Assembly: GCF_022385335.1 (NCBI RefSeq)
Contig: NZ_CP092431.1
Span: 8,866,001-8,930,000, forward strand
DNA from: Streptomyces deccanensis
GTDB taxonomy: Bacteria > Actinomycetota > Actinomycetes > Streptomycetales > Streptomycetaceae
Direction of reading: 5' to 3'
Length of the DNA stretch: 64,000 nucleotides
Shown here: positions 17,974-27,215 of the stretch, in pieces
Numbering within the stretch: position 1 is the first letter of the stretch
How the letters are laid out: each line of letters opens with the position of its first letter
The notes under the pieces: generated by a model
Told to the model about the DNA's origin: nothing
Databases searched by the model: none
What the model saw: the letters and a program-made list of their open reading frames with translations, nothing else
Translations under genes and position numbers: made by a program

Positions 17974-18594
17974 TCAGCGAGGTGCCGTCGTCCATGACGC
18001 GGGATCCAGGCCCAGTTCGTGGGCCAGGGCACGGTCGGCCCACTCCTGGGCGCGGGTGCGGGATACGGCTCCGTCGTAGGCCGTGAGCTGTACCGCCAGG
18101 CCGTCCAGCAGGGCGGTGAGGCGCAGGGCCGTCGCCGTGGGGTCCGGGCAGGGGAACTCCCCGGCGGCCACGCCGGCTTCGATGACCTCGGTGAGGGCGG
18201 CCTTCCACTGCCGGTCCAGATCACGGGTGACCTCGCGCAGGGCGGGGTCGCGGAGGGACGCGGCCCAGCCCTCGATCCAGAGGCGCCAGCCCTTGGCCTG
18301 GCCGGTGGGGGCGTACCAGCGGACGGCCGCCCGGAGCCGGCGCAGGGCCGTGGTGCGGCGGCCCAGGAGCTTGCGGAGATGGGCCAGGTCGTCCTCGGCG
18401 GCATGGCGGAAGGCCTCGGCCACCAGCCTCTCCTTGGTGGAGAAGTGGTAGAGCACCAAGGCGTTGCTCACACCGAGGACGGCGGCCACGTCGGCGATCC
18501 GTACCGCCGCGACGCCCCGCTCCTCGATCTGTTCGATGGCGGCCCGGAGCAGCTCCGCCCGCCGCTCGGCCACGCTCAACCGCACCCTGCCCAC
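17974..18594 (-). CDS. TetR-family regulator
   Basis: 206 residues. The N-terminal helix-turn-helix spans about residues 25-50 (RIADVAAVLGVSNALVLYHF, then STKERLVAEAF), with the tyrosine-rich recognition helix of the family. The C-terminal helices look like the BetI/TetR_C_6 ligand domain (WRLWIEGWAASLRDPALREV). It lies 69 bp downstream of the amino-acid dehydrogenase on the same strand, and a TetR-like operator stands before that gene, so the two probably form an autoregulated unit. Ligand unknown. Confidence 0.9.
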   Translation of the reverse strand: MGRVRLSVAERRAELLRAAIEQIEERGVAAVRIADVAAVLGVSNALVLYHFSTKERLVAEAFRHAAEDDLAHLRKLLGRRTTALRRLRAAVRWYAPTGQAKGWRLWIEGWAASLRDPALREVTRDLDRQWKAALTEVIEAGVAAGEFPCPDPTATALRLTALLDGLAVQLTAYDGAVSRTRAQEWADRALAHELGLDPASWTTAPR

Positions 18595-18662
18595 CCGGCA
18601 ACCCTACCCAGGCCCCCGCGGGGCGCCGCAGGCTTCGAGCCACCCGGCGGCGGGCCGGCCCG

Positions 18663-19844
18663 TCAGCGGTGCCAGCCGAAGCGGTCCGTGATCGCCGGGA
18701 GGCGGTCGGCGGCGATGGCGTGCGCGGCGGCGCGGGGCGTGGTGCCGTCGGTCGCGGCCCGGGTGAGCATCAGGTCGACGAGGGCGCGCATGGAGCGGCG
18801 GGTGTGGGTGAACGCCTCGTCGGCGGTGGGGCCGATGTCACCGAACAGGGTCCACCACCACCAGGCGTTCGTACCGGAGTTGACCACGACGTCCGGCAGG
18901 ACGGTGACGCCGCGGGCGGTGAGCCGCTCCTCCGCCTCCGGGAGCACCGGCATGTTGGCCGCCTCGACGATCAGCCGGGCGGTGACGAGATGGTGGTTGG
19001 TGGTGTCGATCGCGTAGGAGACGGCCGCGGGGACCAGCACCTCGGCCTCGGTGGCCAGCCAGGCGTCGGCAGGACCCTCGCGGTCGGTGGGCCGCAGCGC
19101 GGCGCGGTCGATCGTGCCGTGCGCGTCGCGCGCGGCGAGCAGGGCCTCGACGTCCAGCCCCGCCGGGTTGGTGACGGTGCCCTTGATGTCGGCGACGGCG
19201 ACGACCGTGAGGCCGGCGCGGGCGAGGAAGCGGGCGGTGGCGCCGCCCATGGTGCCCAGGCCCTGCACGGCGACCCGGGTCCCGGCGTACGGCGTACCGG
19301 CCCGGTCCAGGGCGGTGAGCACGGACTCGGCGACACCGCAGCCACCGACCAGTTCGTCGAGGCCGATGCCGTCCACCTCGACGGCGAAGGCGTCCGCGAG
19401 GCGTCGGCGGGCCGATCCCTCGTCGTCCAGGAGCGGGTACACCGCCTGGATCGTCGACACCAGGCCCGCCTCGGCGGCCGCGCGGTCCACCAGGTCCTGG
19501 GCGAGGCCGAGGTCCTCGCCGGTGGTCCAGAAGCTCTCGATGTACGGGCGCATCGCGCGCAGGTAGCGCACCAGGACGCCGTAGGCCTCCGGATCCCGGG
19601 GGTCGCAGTCGATGCCGCCCTTGGCGCCGCCGAGCGGGACGTACCGCCCCTCGGGGGCGTAGTGCAGCGCCTCCTTCATGGTCATGCCGCGCGCGAGCCC
19701 GGCGACCTCGTCCAGGGTGCAGCCCGGACGCATCCGCAGGCCGCCGCTGCAGACGCCGCGCACCAACCGGTCGACGACGAGAAAGCCCCGGCGGCCGGTG
19801 AGGTGGTCGGTCCAGCTGAGCGACATGAAAGGGGCGAAGGTCAT
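18663..19844 (-). CDS. Glu/Leu/Phe/Val dehydrogenase family protein
   Basis: 393 residues from ATG 19844, which has GGGGAG seven bases upstream; a TTG at 19862 would add six residues without a ribosome site. The N-terminal dimerisation/catalytic domain includes PLGGAKGGIDCDP, with the substrate lysine of the family. The NAD-binding Rossmann domain shows VQGLGTMGGATARFLA. It would oxidatively deaminate an amino acid to a 2-oxo acid with NAD(P). The GGAKGGI form favours glutamate-type over leucine-type enzymes, but specificity is unproven. It probably shares a transcript with the downstream TetR gene. Confidence 0.88.
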   Translation of the reverse strand: MTFAPFMSLSWTDHLTGRRGFLVVDRLVRGVCSGGLRMRPGCTLDEVAGLARGMTMKEALHYAPEGRYVPLGGAKGGIDCDPRDPEAYGVLVRYLRAMRPYIESFWTTGEDLGLAQDLVDRAAAEAGLVSTIQAVYPLLDDEGSARRRLADAFAVEVDGIGLDELVGGCGVAESVLTALDRAGTPYAGTRVAVQGLGTMGGATARFLARAGLTVVAVADIKGTVTNPAGLDVEALLAARDAHGTIDRAALRPTDREGPADAWLATEAEVLVPAAVSYAIDTTNHHLVTARLIVEAANMPVLPEAEERLTARGVTVLPDVVVNSGTNAWWWWTLFGDIGPTADEAFTHTRRSMRALVDLMLTRAATDGTTPRAAAHAIAADRLPAITDRFGWHR

Positions 19845-19869
19845 AGGGCTCCCCGGGAACAAAAGGATC

Positions 19870-19889
19870 TACTGAATAGTTGGTCAGTA
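19870..19889. promoter_or_regulatory. TetR-type operator before the dehydrogenase-TetR unit
   Basis: TACTGA (19870-19875) and TCAGTA (19884-19889) form an inverted repeat with 8-bp spacing. The ACTGACCAAC form on the minus strand resembles operators of many TetR repressors. It starts 26 bp upstream of the dehydrogenase start codon and 87 bp before the divergent metallo-hydrolase start, so it could control both. Confidence 0.65.
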
Positions 19890-19975
19890 TTGCACCGTGC
19901 GGGGACAGTCGGACCCGGCGTTGTCGGAGGGGCGGCCCATAATGGGATGCCTGAGCGAATCCACCTGGAGGTGCC

Positions 19976-21154
19976 GTGTCCGGTTCCGGATCCCGTTCTC
20001 TGAGCTCGGCGCTGCGCGCGGCGCGGCCCGCCGCCTTCGGCGCGGATCCGAGCGGTGCCCGTTTGGAGCGGATCCGCAGATCCCCGCATTTCGCGAACGG
20101 GGTCTTCGTGAACCCCGAGAGTGCCCAGGTGCGCCCCTCCGGGGGCGCCGCCGTGGAGATGGCGAAGAGCTACTTCCGCAAGGACGAGCGGGTCCGGCGG
20201 GCCCCGGCGGGGCTGATCCCCGTGCACTCCACGACCCTCGCCGACCTGGCCCGGCCCCCGGCGAGCGGGTTGCGCACCACCTGGATGGGACATTCCAGCG
20301 TGCTCGCCGAGATCGACGGCCACCGGGTGCTCTTCGACCCCGTCTGGGGCGAGCGCTGCTCCCCGTTCGCCTTCGCCGGGCCCAAGCGGCTGCACCCCGT
20401 ACCGCTGCCCCTGGCCTCGCTCGGCCCGGTGGACGTCGTCGTCATCTCGCACGACCACTACGACCACCTCGACATGCCCTCGATCAAGGAGCTGGCGGGC
20501 ACGGACACGCTCTTCGCGGTGCCCCTCGGCGTCGGCGCCCATCTGGAGCACTGGGGTGTCTCCGCGGACCGGATCCGCGAGCTGGACTGGCACGAGGCCA
20601 CCAAGGTCGGCGGCCTCACCCTGACCGCGACCCCCGCCCGGCACTTCTGCGGCCGGGGCCTGCGCAACACCCAGCACACGCTCTGGGCCTCCTGGGTGGT
20701 CGCCGGTGACGAGCACCGGATCTACCACAGCGGCGACACCGGGTACTTCGAGGGCTTCAAGGACATCGGCGCCGCGCACGGCCCGTTCGACCTGACCATG
20801 ATCCAGGTGGGCGCGTATTCGGAGTACTGGCCCGACATCCACATGACGCCCGACGAGGGGCTGCGGACCCACCTCGATCTCCAGGGCGGCGAACCCGGCG
20901 GCGTGATGATGCCTATCCACTGGGCGACGTTCAACCTGGCCCTGCACGCCTGGGCGGAGCCGGGCGAGCGCATGATGTGGGCCACCCACGGCGCGGGGGT
21001 CACGATGGCCGCGCCGCGGCCGGGGGAGCCGTTCGAGCCGAAGAACACCCCGCCGGTGGATCCGTGGTGGCGCGCGGTCTCGCAGCAGCCGGTCGGCGGC
21101 TGGGCCGCCTGGCCCCCGGTGGGGGAGCGGCTGGACCTGGTGGCGGAAGGCTGA
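19976..21154 (+). CDS. MBL-fold hydrolase related to N-acyl-phosphatidylethanolamine phospholipase D
   Basis: 392 residues. The metal motif HxHxDH is present as SHDHYDHLD, with further ligands in YHSGDTGY and near PIHWATF. The segment FDPVWGERCSPFAFAGPKR is a signature of the NAPE-PLD branch of metallo-beta-lactamases rather than of lactonases or RNases. GTG 19976 follows CTGGAGGTGCC. The protein has a basic N-terminus (SGSRSLSSALRAARPA) but no clear signal peptide. Substrate could be an N-acyl phospholipid or another phosphodiester. It is monocistronic, ending in a strong terminator. Confidence 0.88.
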   Translation: MSGSGSRSLSSALRAARPAAFGADPSGARLERIRRSPHFANGVFVNPESAQVRPSGGAAVEMAKSYFRKDERVRRAPAGLIPVHSTTLADLARPPASGLRTTWMGHSSVLAEIDGHRVLFDPVWGERCSPFAFAGPKRLHPVPLPLASLGPVDVVVISHDHYDHLDMPSIKELAGTDTLFAVPLGVGAHLEHWGVSADRIRELDWHEATKVGGLTLTATPARHFCGRGLRNTQHTLWASWVVAGDEHRIYHSGDTGYFEGFKDIGAAHGPFDLTMIQVGAYSEYWPDIHMTPDEGLRTHLDLQGGEPGGVMMPIHWATFNLALHAWAEPGERMMWATHGAGVTMAAPRPGEPFEPKNTPPVDPWWRAVSQQPVGGWAAWPPVGERLDLVAEG

Positions 21155-21196
21155 GAAACCGGTCGGGAATTCTCCCGACAGGGTGATTTTTCGATG

Positions 21197-21241
21197 GACG
21201 TCGAGGGTCGGGGAGCACCGTGCTCCCCGACCCTCGACGTC
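21197..21241. terminator. 22-bp perfect hairpin terminator
   Basis: GACGTCGAGGGTCGGGGAGC and two further bases (21197-21218) are exactly complementary to 21220-21241 around a single central base, followed by TTTTGCC. It ends the metallo-hydrolase transcript. The remaining gap to the conservon (21242-21541) is relatively AT-rich and presumably holds the conservon promoter; no gene or firm promoter match is visible there. Confidence 0.9.
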
Positions 21242-21541
21242 TTTTGCCGACCCGTTCTGCGCAAATCTGATCGAAATTCGGGCGTAAAAAGAATCCGTTA
21301 AGAACAAGCGTCCGAAGAATTATCGGACTGTCGCACGAAGCCTCATACCAGAGCGGGAAGCATTGCGGCAGTCTTTGTCAACTGCGCACCGCACATGACG
21401 CGTTGGCGACTACTGTGAGTTGCCGTCGGGCGACGCTGTGCCGAATTCTTCGACTCTCGCGACCGACACGCGATGGCGCATGCCCAAGTCGCCCAGACGC
21501 GGCACCCCCCACACCCCAGACGGACCAGTACGAGGACGCTG

Positions 21542-23878
21542 ATGTCTCACCTTCGCGCACCGGCCGCCCGCGCAGACCGCCGTGAGGGCGGGCGGCACGG
21601 GCGATCGGCCGCCCGCGCCGCCGTCCCCTCGCTGCCCGAGATCCACATACGGCCACAGCTGGTGCGCCTCGCGGTCCTGCCCCCCACCGCGGTCGCCCTC
21701 AGCGCCTGCGCGGCCGTCCTCTTCACCTTCCGCGCCGGCGGCGCCCGGCCCAGCCTCACCCTGTGGGCCGTCCTCGCCGGAGCCGCCGCCGTGGCCCTCG
21801 CCGGCATCGCGATCGGTGCCGTGGCCGCCGGGCGCACCGCCAAGTCCGTGCGCGAACGGCTGGGCAGCCTGCGTCAGGCCAGCAGCAAGAGCGAGGACGA
21901 CCTGCGCTCCCTGGTCGACGCGCTCCGGCGCGGAGAGCAGCCGCCCGCGCGCGGGCCCCGCGTCAGAAACACCGCCGGCGCCGACGACTTCGAGCCGCTC
22001 GCCGCCGACCTCGCCCGCGCGCACGACAGCGCCGTCACCGCCGTCGTCCAGGCCTCTCAGCTCTCCAGCCACGCCGGCAGCGAGCAGAAGCTCGAAGTCT
22101 TCGTGAACCTGGCCCGCCGACTCCAGTCCCTCGTCCAGCGCGAGATCTCGATCCTCGACGACCTGGAGAACGAGATCGAGGACCCGGACCTGCTCAAGGG
22201 CCTCTTCCACGTCGACCACCTCGCCACCCGCATCCGCCGCCACGCCGAGAACCTGGCCGTCCTCGGCGGCGCCGTCTCCCGCCGCCAGTGGAGCAACCCC
22301 GTCTCCATGACCGAGGTGCTGCGCTCCGCGATCGCCGAGGTCGAGCAGTACTCCCGGGTCAAGCTGGTGCCCCCGGTCGACGGCACCCTGCGCGGGCACG
22401 CCGTCGCCGACGTCATCCACCTCCTCGCCGAACTCGTCGAGAACGCCACGGTGTTCTCCGCCCCGCACACCCAGGTCCTGCTCCGCGCCAACCTCGTCAC
22501 CTCCGGCCTCGCCGTCGAGGTCGAGGACCGCGGCCTCGGCATGCCCGTCACCGAGCAGAACAAGATGAACGCCCTGCTCGCCGACCCCGACCAGGTCAAC
22601 GTCGCCAGCCTCCTCCAGGACGGCCGCATCGGCCTCTTCGTCGTCTCCCAGCTCGCCCGCCGCCACGGCATCCAGGTCCGCCTCCAGAGCAACATCTACG
22701 GCGGGGTCCAGGCCGCGTTCGTCGTCCCCCAGGGGCTCCTCGGCGGCGAGCCCGGCGACCTGCCGCAGACCCTGCCGCAGACCCACGCCGTCCCCGAGCA
22801 GCACACCGGCGCACGCCGGGCCGCCGGGCCGCACCACACGTCGTCCGCCACGCCCCCGAGGGCGTCCGCCCCCGGCTCCACCGACCGCCCGACCACGGGC
22901 GGATCCGCCCGCGCCGCGCACCCGGACGACCGGCCCGGCCGTCCGGCCCCCGCGCAGCCCACGCGTCCCGAGCCCGGCCACCGCGGCGCCCCCAACCCCC
23001 CGCGCGCCACCGTGCCCCGGCAGCAGGGCCCCGGCCGGGGCAGCGGCCAGCAGGGCTCGGGCAGGGGCGGCACCGGCCCGACCCCCCTGCCGGTGCGCGG
23101 CGCCCGGGCGGAGCGGCCCAACCCGGCCGAGGCCGTGCCCGGCATCCGCCCCGACGACCGGCGGACCGTCGCGGAGAACGCCGGGACGCCCCCGACCCCC
23201 CGGGTCGGCGGCGCCGTCCGCGGCACCATGGGCAAGCCGCAACTGCCCCGCCGCCGCGCCCAGCAGCACATCGTGCCCCAGCTCCGCGGCGGCCCCGCGC
23301 CCACGCCCCGCCAGGACCCGGACCACTACATCGGGCACGACCCCGGGCTGATGGCCGCCTTCCAGCGCGGCATCGGACTCGCCGAGGCACGCCAGATGGA
23401 GAACTCCGACTGGGACACCTCCACCCTGGACACGGCCTCGACGGACTTCACGTCCGGCGCGGACCTCGCGTCCCCGACGGACCTCGGTTCCCGCGCATCC
23501 TCCGGGGACTTCGGTTCCCGCACGGACCGCAAACCGTCCGCGGACTTCGGTTCCCGCACGGACCGCGCCTCCTCCGCGGACCTCGCATCCCCGGCCGACT
23601 TCCCACCCCCCGCCCCCGACGCCGCGTCCCGCATCGACACGGGACAGCCGCGCACGAGCCCGAACACGGGCCACCCGCGCCCGGCACCCCACGGTGGCGC
23701 CGACGCCGCCGACGCACTCCACATGGAGCTGGCCCACATGGACGCACCCCACAAGGACGCCGCACAGCCCCTGGGCGGACACCCCAGGGGCGGCGCCCCC
23801 ATAGCCGTACCCCCGTCGGCCCGCGACGCGGCCCACGACCTCACGCCCCGGCAGGACGGGAGCACACCGGCCGGATGA
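21542..23878 (+). CDS. cvnA: Conservon sensor kinase-like protein CvnA
   Basis: 778 residues from ATG 21542 (GAGGACGCTG upstream). Two membrane helices lie at about residues 41-62 and 73-97. A cytoplasmic region follows with the H-box-like DHLATRIRRHAENL and an HATPase domain (ELVENATVFSAPHTQVLL, EDRGLGM, DGRIGLFVVSQLARRHG). After about residue 400 the protein is a long Pro/Arg/Gly-rich disordered tail with imperfect SADFGSRTDR-like repeats near 640-690. In S. coelicolor conservons CvnA anchors a heterotrimeric-G-protein-like complex with CvnB-D. First gene of a five-gene operon. Confidence 0.93.
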   Translation: MSHLRAPAARADRREGGRHGRSAARAAVPSLPEIHIRPQLVRLAVLPPTAVALSACAAVLFTFRAGGARPSLTLWAVLAGAAAVALAGIAIGAVAAGRTAKSVRERLGSLRQASSKSEDDLRSLVDALRRGEQPPARGPRVRNTAGADDFEPLAADLARAHDSAVTAVVQASQLSSHAGSEQKLEVFVNLARRLQSLVQREISILDDLENEIEDPDLLKGLFHVDHLATRIRRHAENLAVLGGAVSRRQWSNPVSMTEVLRSAIAEVEQYSRVKLVPPVDGTLRGHAVADVIHLLAELVENATVFSAPHTQVLLRANLVTSGLAVEVEDRGLGMPVTEQNKMNALLADPDQVNVASLLQDGRIGLFVVSQLARRHGIQVRLQSNIYGGVQAAFVVPQGLLGGEPGDLPQTLPQTHAVPEQHTGARRAAGPHHTSSATPPRASAPGSTDRPTTGGSARAAHPDDRPGRPAPAQPTRPEPGHRGAPNPPRATVPRQQGPGRGSGQQGSGRGGTGPTPLPVRGARAERPNPAEAVPGIRPDDRRTVAENAGTPPTPRVGGAVRGTMGKPQLPRRRAQQHIVPQLRGGPAPTPRQDPDHYIGHDPGLMAAFQRGIGLAEARQMENSDWDTSTLDTASTDFTSGADLASPTDLGSRASSGDFGSRTDRKPSADFGSRTDRASSADLASPADFPPPAPDAASRIDTGQPRTSPNTGHPRPAPHGGADAADALHMELAHMDAPHKDAAQPLGGHPRGGAPIAVPPSARDAAHDLTPRQDGSTPAG

Positions 23879-23958
23879 CCACGCCCCTCACCACCCCCAC
23901 CACGGCCCCCACCCCCTGCGCTCCCGCAGACCAACGCACCCCAAGGAGTCGATCCACC

Positions 23959-24390
23959 ATGGCGAGCGAAGCGCCGACCGGCCATGTATCCGACCTCGAC
24001 TGGCTGATGAGCGGCCTCGTCCAGCGCGTACCGCACACCACGAGCGCGGTGCTGCTCTCCTGCGACGGGCTGGTGAAGTCGGTCCACGGCCTCGACCCGG
24101 ACAGCGCCGACCACATGGCCGCCCTGGCCTCCGGCCTGTACTCCCTGGGACGCAGCGCGGGCGTCCGCTTCGGCGACGGCGGCGACGTCCGCCAGGTCGT
24201 CGTCGAACTCGACTCGACCCTGCTGTTCGTCTCCACCGCCGGCTCCGGCACCTGCCTCGCCGTGCTCGCCGGGCGCGAGGCCGACGCCGCCGTCCTCGGC
24301 TACGAGATGGCGATGCTGGTCAAGAGCGTCCGCCCGTACCTGGTCACCCAGCCCCGGCAAGCCGTCGAACCCTCCGCGATGAGGCCTTGA
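23959..24390 (+). CDS. cvnB: Roadblock/LC7 protein CvnB
   Basis: 143 residues from ATG 23959, with AAGGAG upstream; an in-frame ATG at 23875 overlapping the cvnA stop would add a Pro/Thr-rich leader and is less likely. The sequence is a single roadblock/LC7 fold (DLDWLMSGLVQRVPHTTSAV, VVVELDSTLLFVSTAG, AVLGYEMAMLVKSVRPYL). In conservons CvnB binds the CvnD GTPase and acts as a nucleotide-state regulator. It lies between cvnA and cvnC with overlapping or near-overlapping ends. Confidence 0.93.
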   Translation: MASEAPTGHVSDLDWLMSGLVQRVPHTTSAVLLSCDGLVKSVHGLDPDSADHMAALASGLYSLGRSAGVRFGDGGDVRQVVVELDSTLLFVSTAGSGTCLAVLAGREADAAVLGYEMAMLVKSVRPYLVTQPRQAVEPSAMRP

Positions 24391-24392
24391 CC

Positions 24393-24764
24393 GTGCCCGC
24401 GGCCGGCGACGGACCCCTGTACGACGACGCCGCCGGGCGCCTGGTGCGCCCCTACACCGTCATCAACGGCCGGACCCGGCCGACCACCGCGCTCGATCTC
24501 CTCTCACAGGTGATGGCCACCGGGGCGACCCCCCTCGGCTATCTGGGCCCCGAGCACGCGACCGCACTCGACCTGTGCCGGGCACCCGTCTCGGTCGCCG
24601 AGATCGCCGCACACCTGAAGTTGCCGGCGACGGTCACCAAGGTGCTGCTGTCCGACCTCGTCGACTGCGGAGCCCTCACCACCAAGCCCCCGGTTTTCCA
24701 CCACAACCCGACAGACCGGTCTCTTCTGGAGGCAGTGCTCGATGGACTACGACGACAGCTCTGA
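24393..24764 (+). CDS. cvnC: DUF742 protein CvnC
   Basis: 123 residues. GTG 24393 has GAGG seven bases upstream; a TTG at 24387 overlapping the cvnB stop is the alternative. The DUF742 family pattern is clear: RLVRPYTVINGRTRPTTALD near the N-terminus, then a winged-helix-like segment (CRAPVSVAEIAAHLKLP) and GALTTKPPVF at the C-terminus. It is a component of the conservon complex, of unknown biochemical role. Its 3' end overlaps cvnD by 23 bp. Confidence 0.93.
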   Translation: MPAAGDGPLYDDAAGRLVRPYTVINGRTRPTTALDLLSQVMATGATPLGYLGPEHATALDLCRAPVSVAEIAAHLKLPATVTKVLLSDLVDCGALTTKPPVFHHNPTDRSLLEAVLDGLRRQL

Positions 24765-25341
24765 CCCCTTCCCCACCGCACTCAAGATCCTGGTGGCGGG
24801 AGGGTTCGGGGTCGGCAAGACGACCTTCGTCGGCGCGGTGAGCGAGATCGCGCCGCTGAGCACGGAGGAACTGCTCACCACCGTGAGCGCCGCCACCGAC
24901 AATCTCGACGGCATCGAGAACAAGGTCGAGACGACCGTCGCGATGGACTTCGGCCGTATCACCCTCGACCCGCGCCATGTGCTCTACCTGTTCGGCACGC
25001 CCGGACAGCAGCGGTTCTGGTTCATGTGGGACGAACTCTCCGAAGGCGCCCTCGGCGCGGTCATCCTCGCCGACACGCGCCGCCTGGAGGACTGTTTCGC
25101 CGCCGTCGACTTCTTCGAACAACGCGGCCTCGGCTTCATCGTCGCCATCAACGAGTTCGACGGCTCCTACCGCTACGACGCCGACGAGGTGCGGGCGGCC
25201 CTCGACCTCGACCCGGAGATCCCCGTCGTCTGCTGCGACGCCCGTATCTCCAGCTCGGGCGTGCAGACCCTGCTCACCCTCGTACGGCACCTCCTCGCCC
25301 ACACCCCGGCCCAGCTGCCGAGCCACGGAGCCCACACGTGA
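24742..25341 (+). CDS. cvnD: Conservon small GTPase CvnD
   Basis: 199-residue Ras-like/MglA-related GTPase. G1 is GGFGVGKTT, G3 is FGTPGQQR (in place of DTAGQ), and the G4 position reads INEFDG instead of NKxD, which is usual for this family. ATG 24742 follows TGGAGGCAG inside the cvnC coding end. In conservons it cycles between GDP and GTP and associates with the membrane complex of CvnA-C. The next gene starts in its stop codon (GTGA). Confidence 0.95.
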   Translation: MDYDDSSDPFPTALKILVAGGFGVGKTTFVGAVSEIAPLSTEELLTTVSAATDNLDGIENKVETTVAMDFGRITLDPRHVLYLFGTPGQQRFWFMWDELSEGALGAVILADTRRLEDCFAAVDFFEQRGLGFIVAINEFDGSYRYDADEVRAALDLDPEIPVVCCDARISSSGVQTLLTLVRHLLAHTPAQLPSHGAHT

Positions 25342-25895
25342 CGTACGACCCGCCGCGTCCGGTCGGCCGGCTGCTGCTCACCCCCGAGGACCGGGACGCC
25401 CCCGAACGCGTGTCGCGGCTGCGGTCGTTGGGGCTCGGCGAGTACGCCGAACCCGCCTTCGACGCCTTCGCGGACCGGCTCGCGGAGGTCGCCGCGGTGC
25501 CGTACGCGACGGTCAATTTCATCGACGGGGAACGGCAGTTCTTCGCCGGCCTGCATGTGTCGGCACAGCCCACGGCGGACACCACGCTGCTCGGCGTCGA
25601 TCGCCGCCTCGCCCGTGACCACGGGTTCTGCCCGTACGTGGTGGTCCGCCGCAAAGGGCTCGTCCTCGAAGACGTGCGCGAGTACCCGAAGTTCGCCGGC
25701 AACGCCGTCGTCGATGACCACGGCATCCGCTCCTACCTCGGCGCGCCCCTCCTCGACCGGACGGGCATCGCCCTCGGCACGGTCTGCGTCATGGACGTAC
25801 AGCCGCGCCCCTGGGGCCGGGCGGGCCTGGAGACCATCAAGTCGATGGCCGCGGAACTCGCCGCCCGCATCGGGGGACGGGAGGCGTTCCCCTGA
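25338..25895 (+). CDS. GAF-domain protein appended to the conservon
   Basis: 185 residues from GTG 25338, which overlaps the cvnD stop by four bases, so it is translationally coupled to the conservon. Most of the protein is one GAF domain (ATVNFIDGERQFFAGLHVS, CPYVVVRRKGLVLEDVREYP, IRSYLGAPLLDRTGIALGTV), the type seen alone or before diguanylate cyclase modules. No output domain is attached. The cysteine in DHGFCPYVV is in the ligand loop. It may supply small-molecule sensing to the GTPase complex. Confidence 0.9.
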   Translation: MTYDPPRPVGRLLLTPEDRDAPERVSRLRSLGLGEYAEPAFDAFADRLAEVAAVPYATVNFIDGERQFFAGLHVSAQPTADTTLLGVDRRLARDHGFCPYVVVRRKGLVLEDVREYPKFAGNAVVDDHGIRSYLGAPLLDRTGIALGTVCVMDVQPRPWGRAGLETIKSMAAELAARIGGREAFP

Positions 25896-25934
25896 CCGGG
25901 GAAACGCGCGGCACTTCATGGCGGATCGCCGAGG

Positions 25935-25968
25935 GGATCGCCGAGGGGAGGCCACCCGTCGGCGATCC
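25935..25968 (+). terminator. Hairpin after the conservon operon
   Basis: GGATCGCCGA (25935-25944) pairs with TCGGCGATCC (25959-25968) across a 14-base loop. The left arm is itself directly repeated at 25923-25932, so two alternative hairpins are possible. The remaining bases up to 26165 hold no gene; the tdh promoter is presumably there. Confidence 0.55.
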
Positions 25969-26165
25969 AGATCGCGCTTCCTGGTGCCGGGCGAGGTGCG
26001 GGTGTAGGCGCGGGTGTGAAGGAAAGCTGCGGCGGAGGTTAAGAAAACCTCGATGGACCCGGGGTGCCGGCGTGCGGCAGATTGATCGGCGATCCCACCC
26101 CTCTCCCCGGTACGGGTCCGTTCGTCATGTCCTGCGCCGGGGGCGCACCCCACAGGAGCCGTAGC

Positions 26166-27194
26166 GTGAAGGCGCTGGTCAAGGAGAAGGCGGAGCCCGG
26201 GCTGTGGCTCGTCGACGTCCCGGAGCCCGAGATCGGCCCCGGTGACGTACTGATCAAGGTCCTGCGGACCGGGATCTGCGGCACCGACCTGCACATCCGG
26301 GCCTGGGACGGCTGGGCCCGGCAGGCCATCCGCACCCCGCTCGTGGCCGGCCACGAGTTCGTCGGCGAGGTCGTCGAGACCGGCCGTGCCGTCACCGACA
26401 TCCGGGTCGGCGACCGGGTCAGCGGCGAGGGCCACCTCGTGTGCGGCAAGTGCCGCAACTGCCTCGCCGGCCGCCGTCACCTGTGCCGTGCCACCGTGGG
26501 CCTCGGCGTCGGCCGCGACGGCGCCTTCGCCGAGTACGTGGCCCTGCCCGCGACCAACGTCTGGGTGCACCGGGTCCCCGTCGACCTCGACGTGGCCGCG
26601 ATCTTCGACCCGTTCGGCAACGCCGTCCACACCGCGCTGTCCTTCCCGCTGGTCGGCGAGGACGTCCTGATCACCGGGGCGGGCCCCATCGGTCTGATGG
26701 CCGCCGCCGTCGGCCGGCACGCCGGCGCCCGGCACGTCGTGGTCACGGACGTCAGCGAGGACCGGCTGGAACTCGCCCGCAAGATCGGGGTCAGCCTCGC
26801 GCTCGACGTGCGGGAGTCGACCATCGCCGACGGGCAGCGGACCCTCGGCCTGCGCGAGGGCTTCGACATAGGCCTGGAGATGTCCGGCAACCCCGCCGCG
26901 ATGCGCGACATGATCGCCAACATGACCCACGGCGGCCGGATCGCCATGCTCGGCCTGCCGTCCGAGGAGTTCGCCGTCGACTGGTCCCGCGTCGTCACGT
27001 CCATGATCACCATCAAGGGGATCTACGGCCGCGAGATGTTCGAGACCTGGTACGCGATGACGGTGCTCCTGGAGGGCGGCCTCGACCTCGCCCCCGTCAT
27101 CACCGGCCGCTACGGCTACCGCGACCACGAGGCCGCGTTCGCGGACGCGGCGAGCGGCAACGGCGGCAAGGTCATCCTCGACTGGGCTGTTTGA
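26166..27194 (+). CDS. tdh: L-threonine 3-dehydrogenase
   Basis: 342-residue zinc MDR dehydrogenase. The catalytic zinc site is in [11 protein letters not shown] and AGHEFVGEV; the structural zinc cysteines are in [15 protein letters not shown]; the NAD fold shows [15 protein letters not shown] 26166 has AGGAG upstream. It oxidises L-threonine to 2-amino-3-oxobutyrate, which the downstream kbl product cleaves, so the pair degrades threonine to glycine and acetyl-CoA. A large hairpin separates the two genes. Confidence 0.95.
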   Translation: MKALVKEKAEPGLWLVDVPEPEIGPGDVLIKVLRTGICGTDLHIRAWDGWARQAIRTPLVAGHEFVGEVVETGRAVTDIRVGDRVSGEGHLVCGKCRNCLAGRRHLCRATVGLGVGRDGAFAEYVALPATNVWVHRVPVDLDVAAIFDPFGNAVHTALSFPLVGEDVLITGAGPIGLMAAAVGRHAGARHVVVTDVSEDRLELARKIGVSLALDVRESTIADGQRTLGLREGFDIGLEMSGNPAAMRDMIANMTHGGRIAMLGLPSEEFAVDWSRVVTSMITIKGIYGREMFETWYAMTVLLEGGLDLAPVITGRYGYRDHEAAFADAASGNGGKVILDWAV

Positions 27195-27215
27195 ATTTTG
27201 GCTCGGTTCGCCTCC

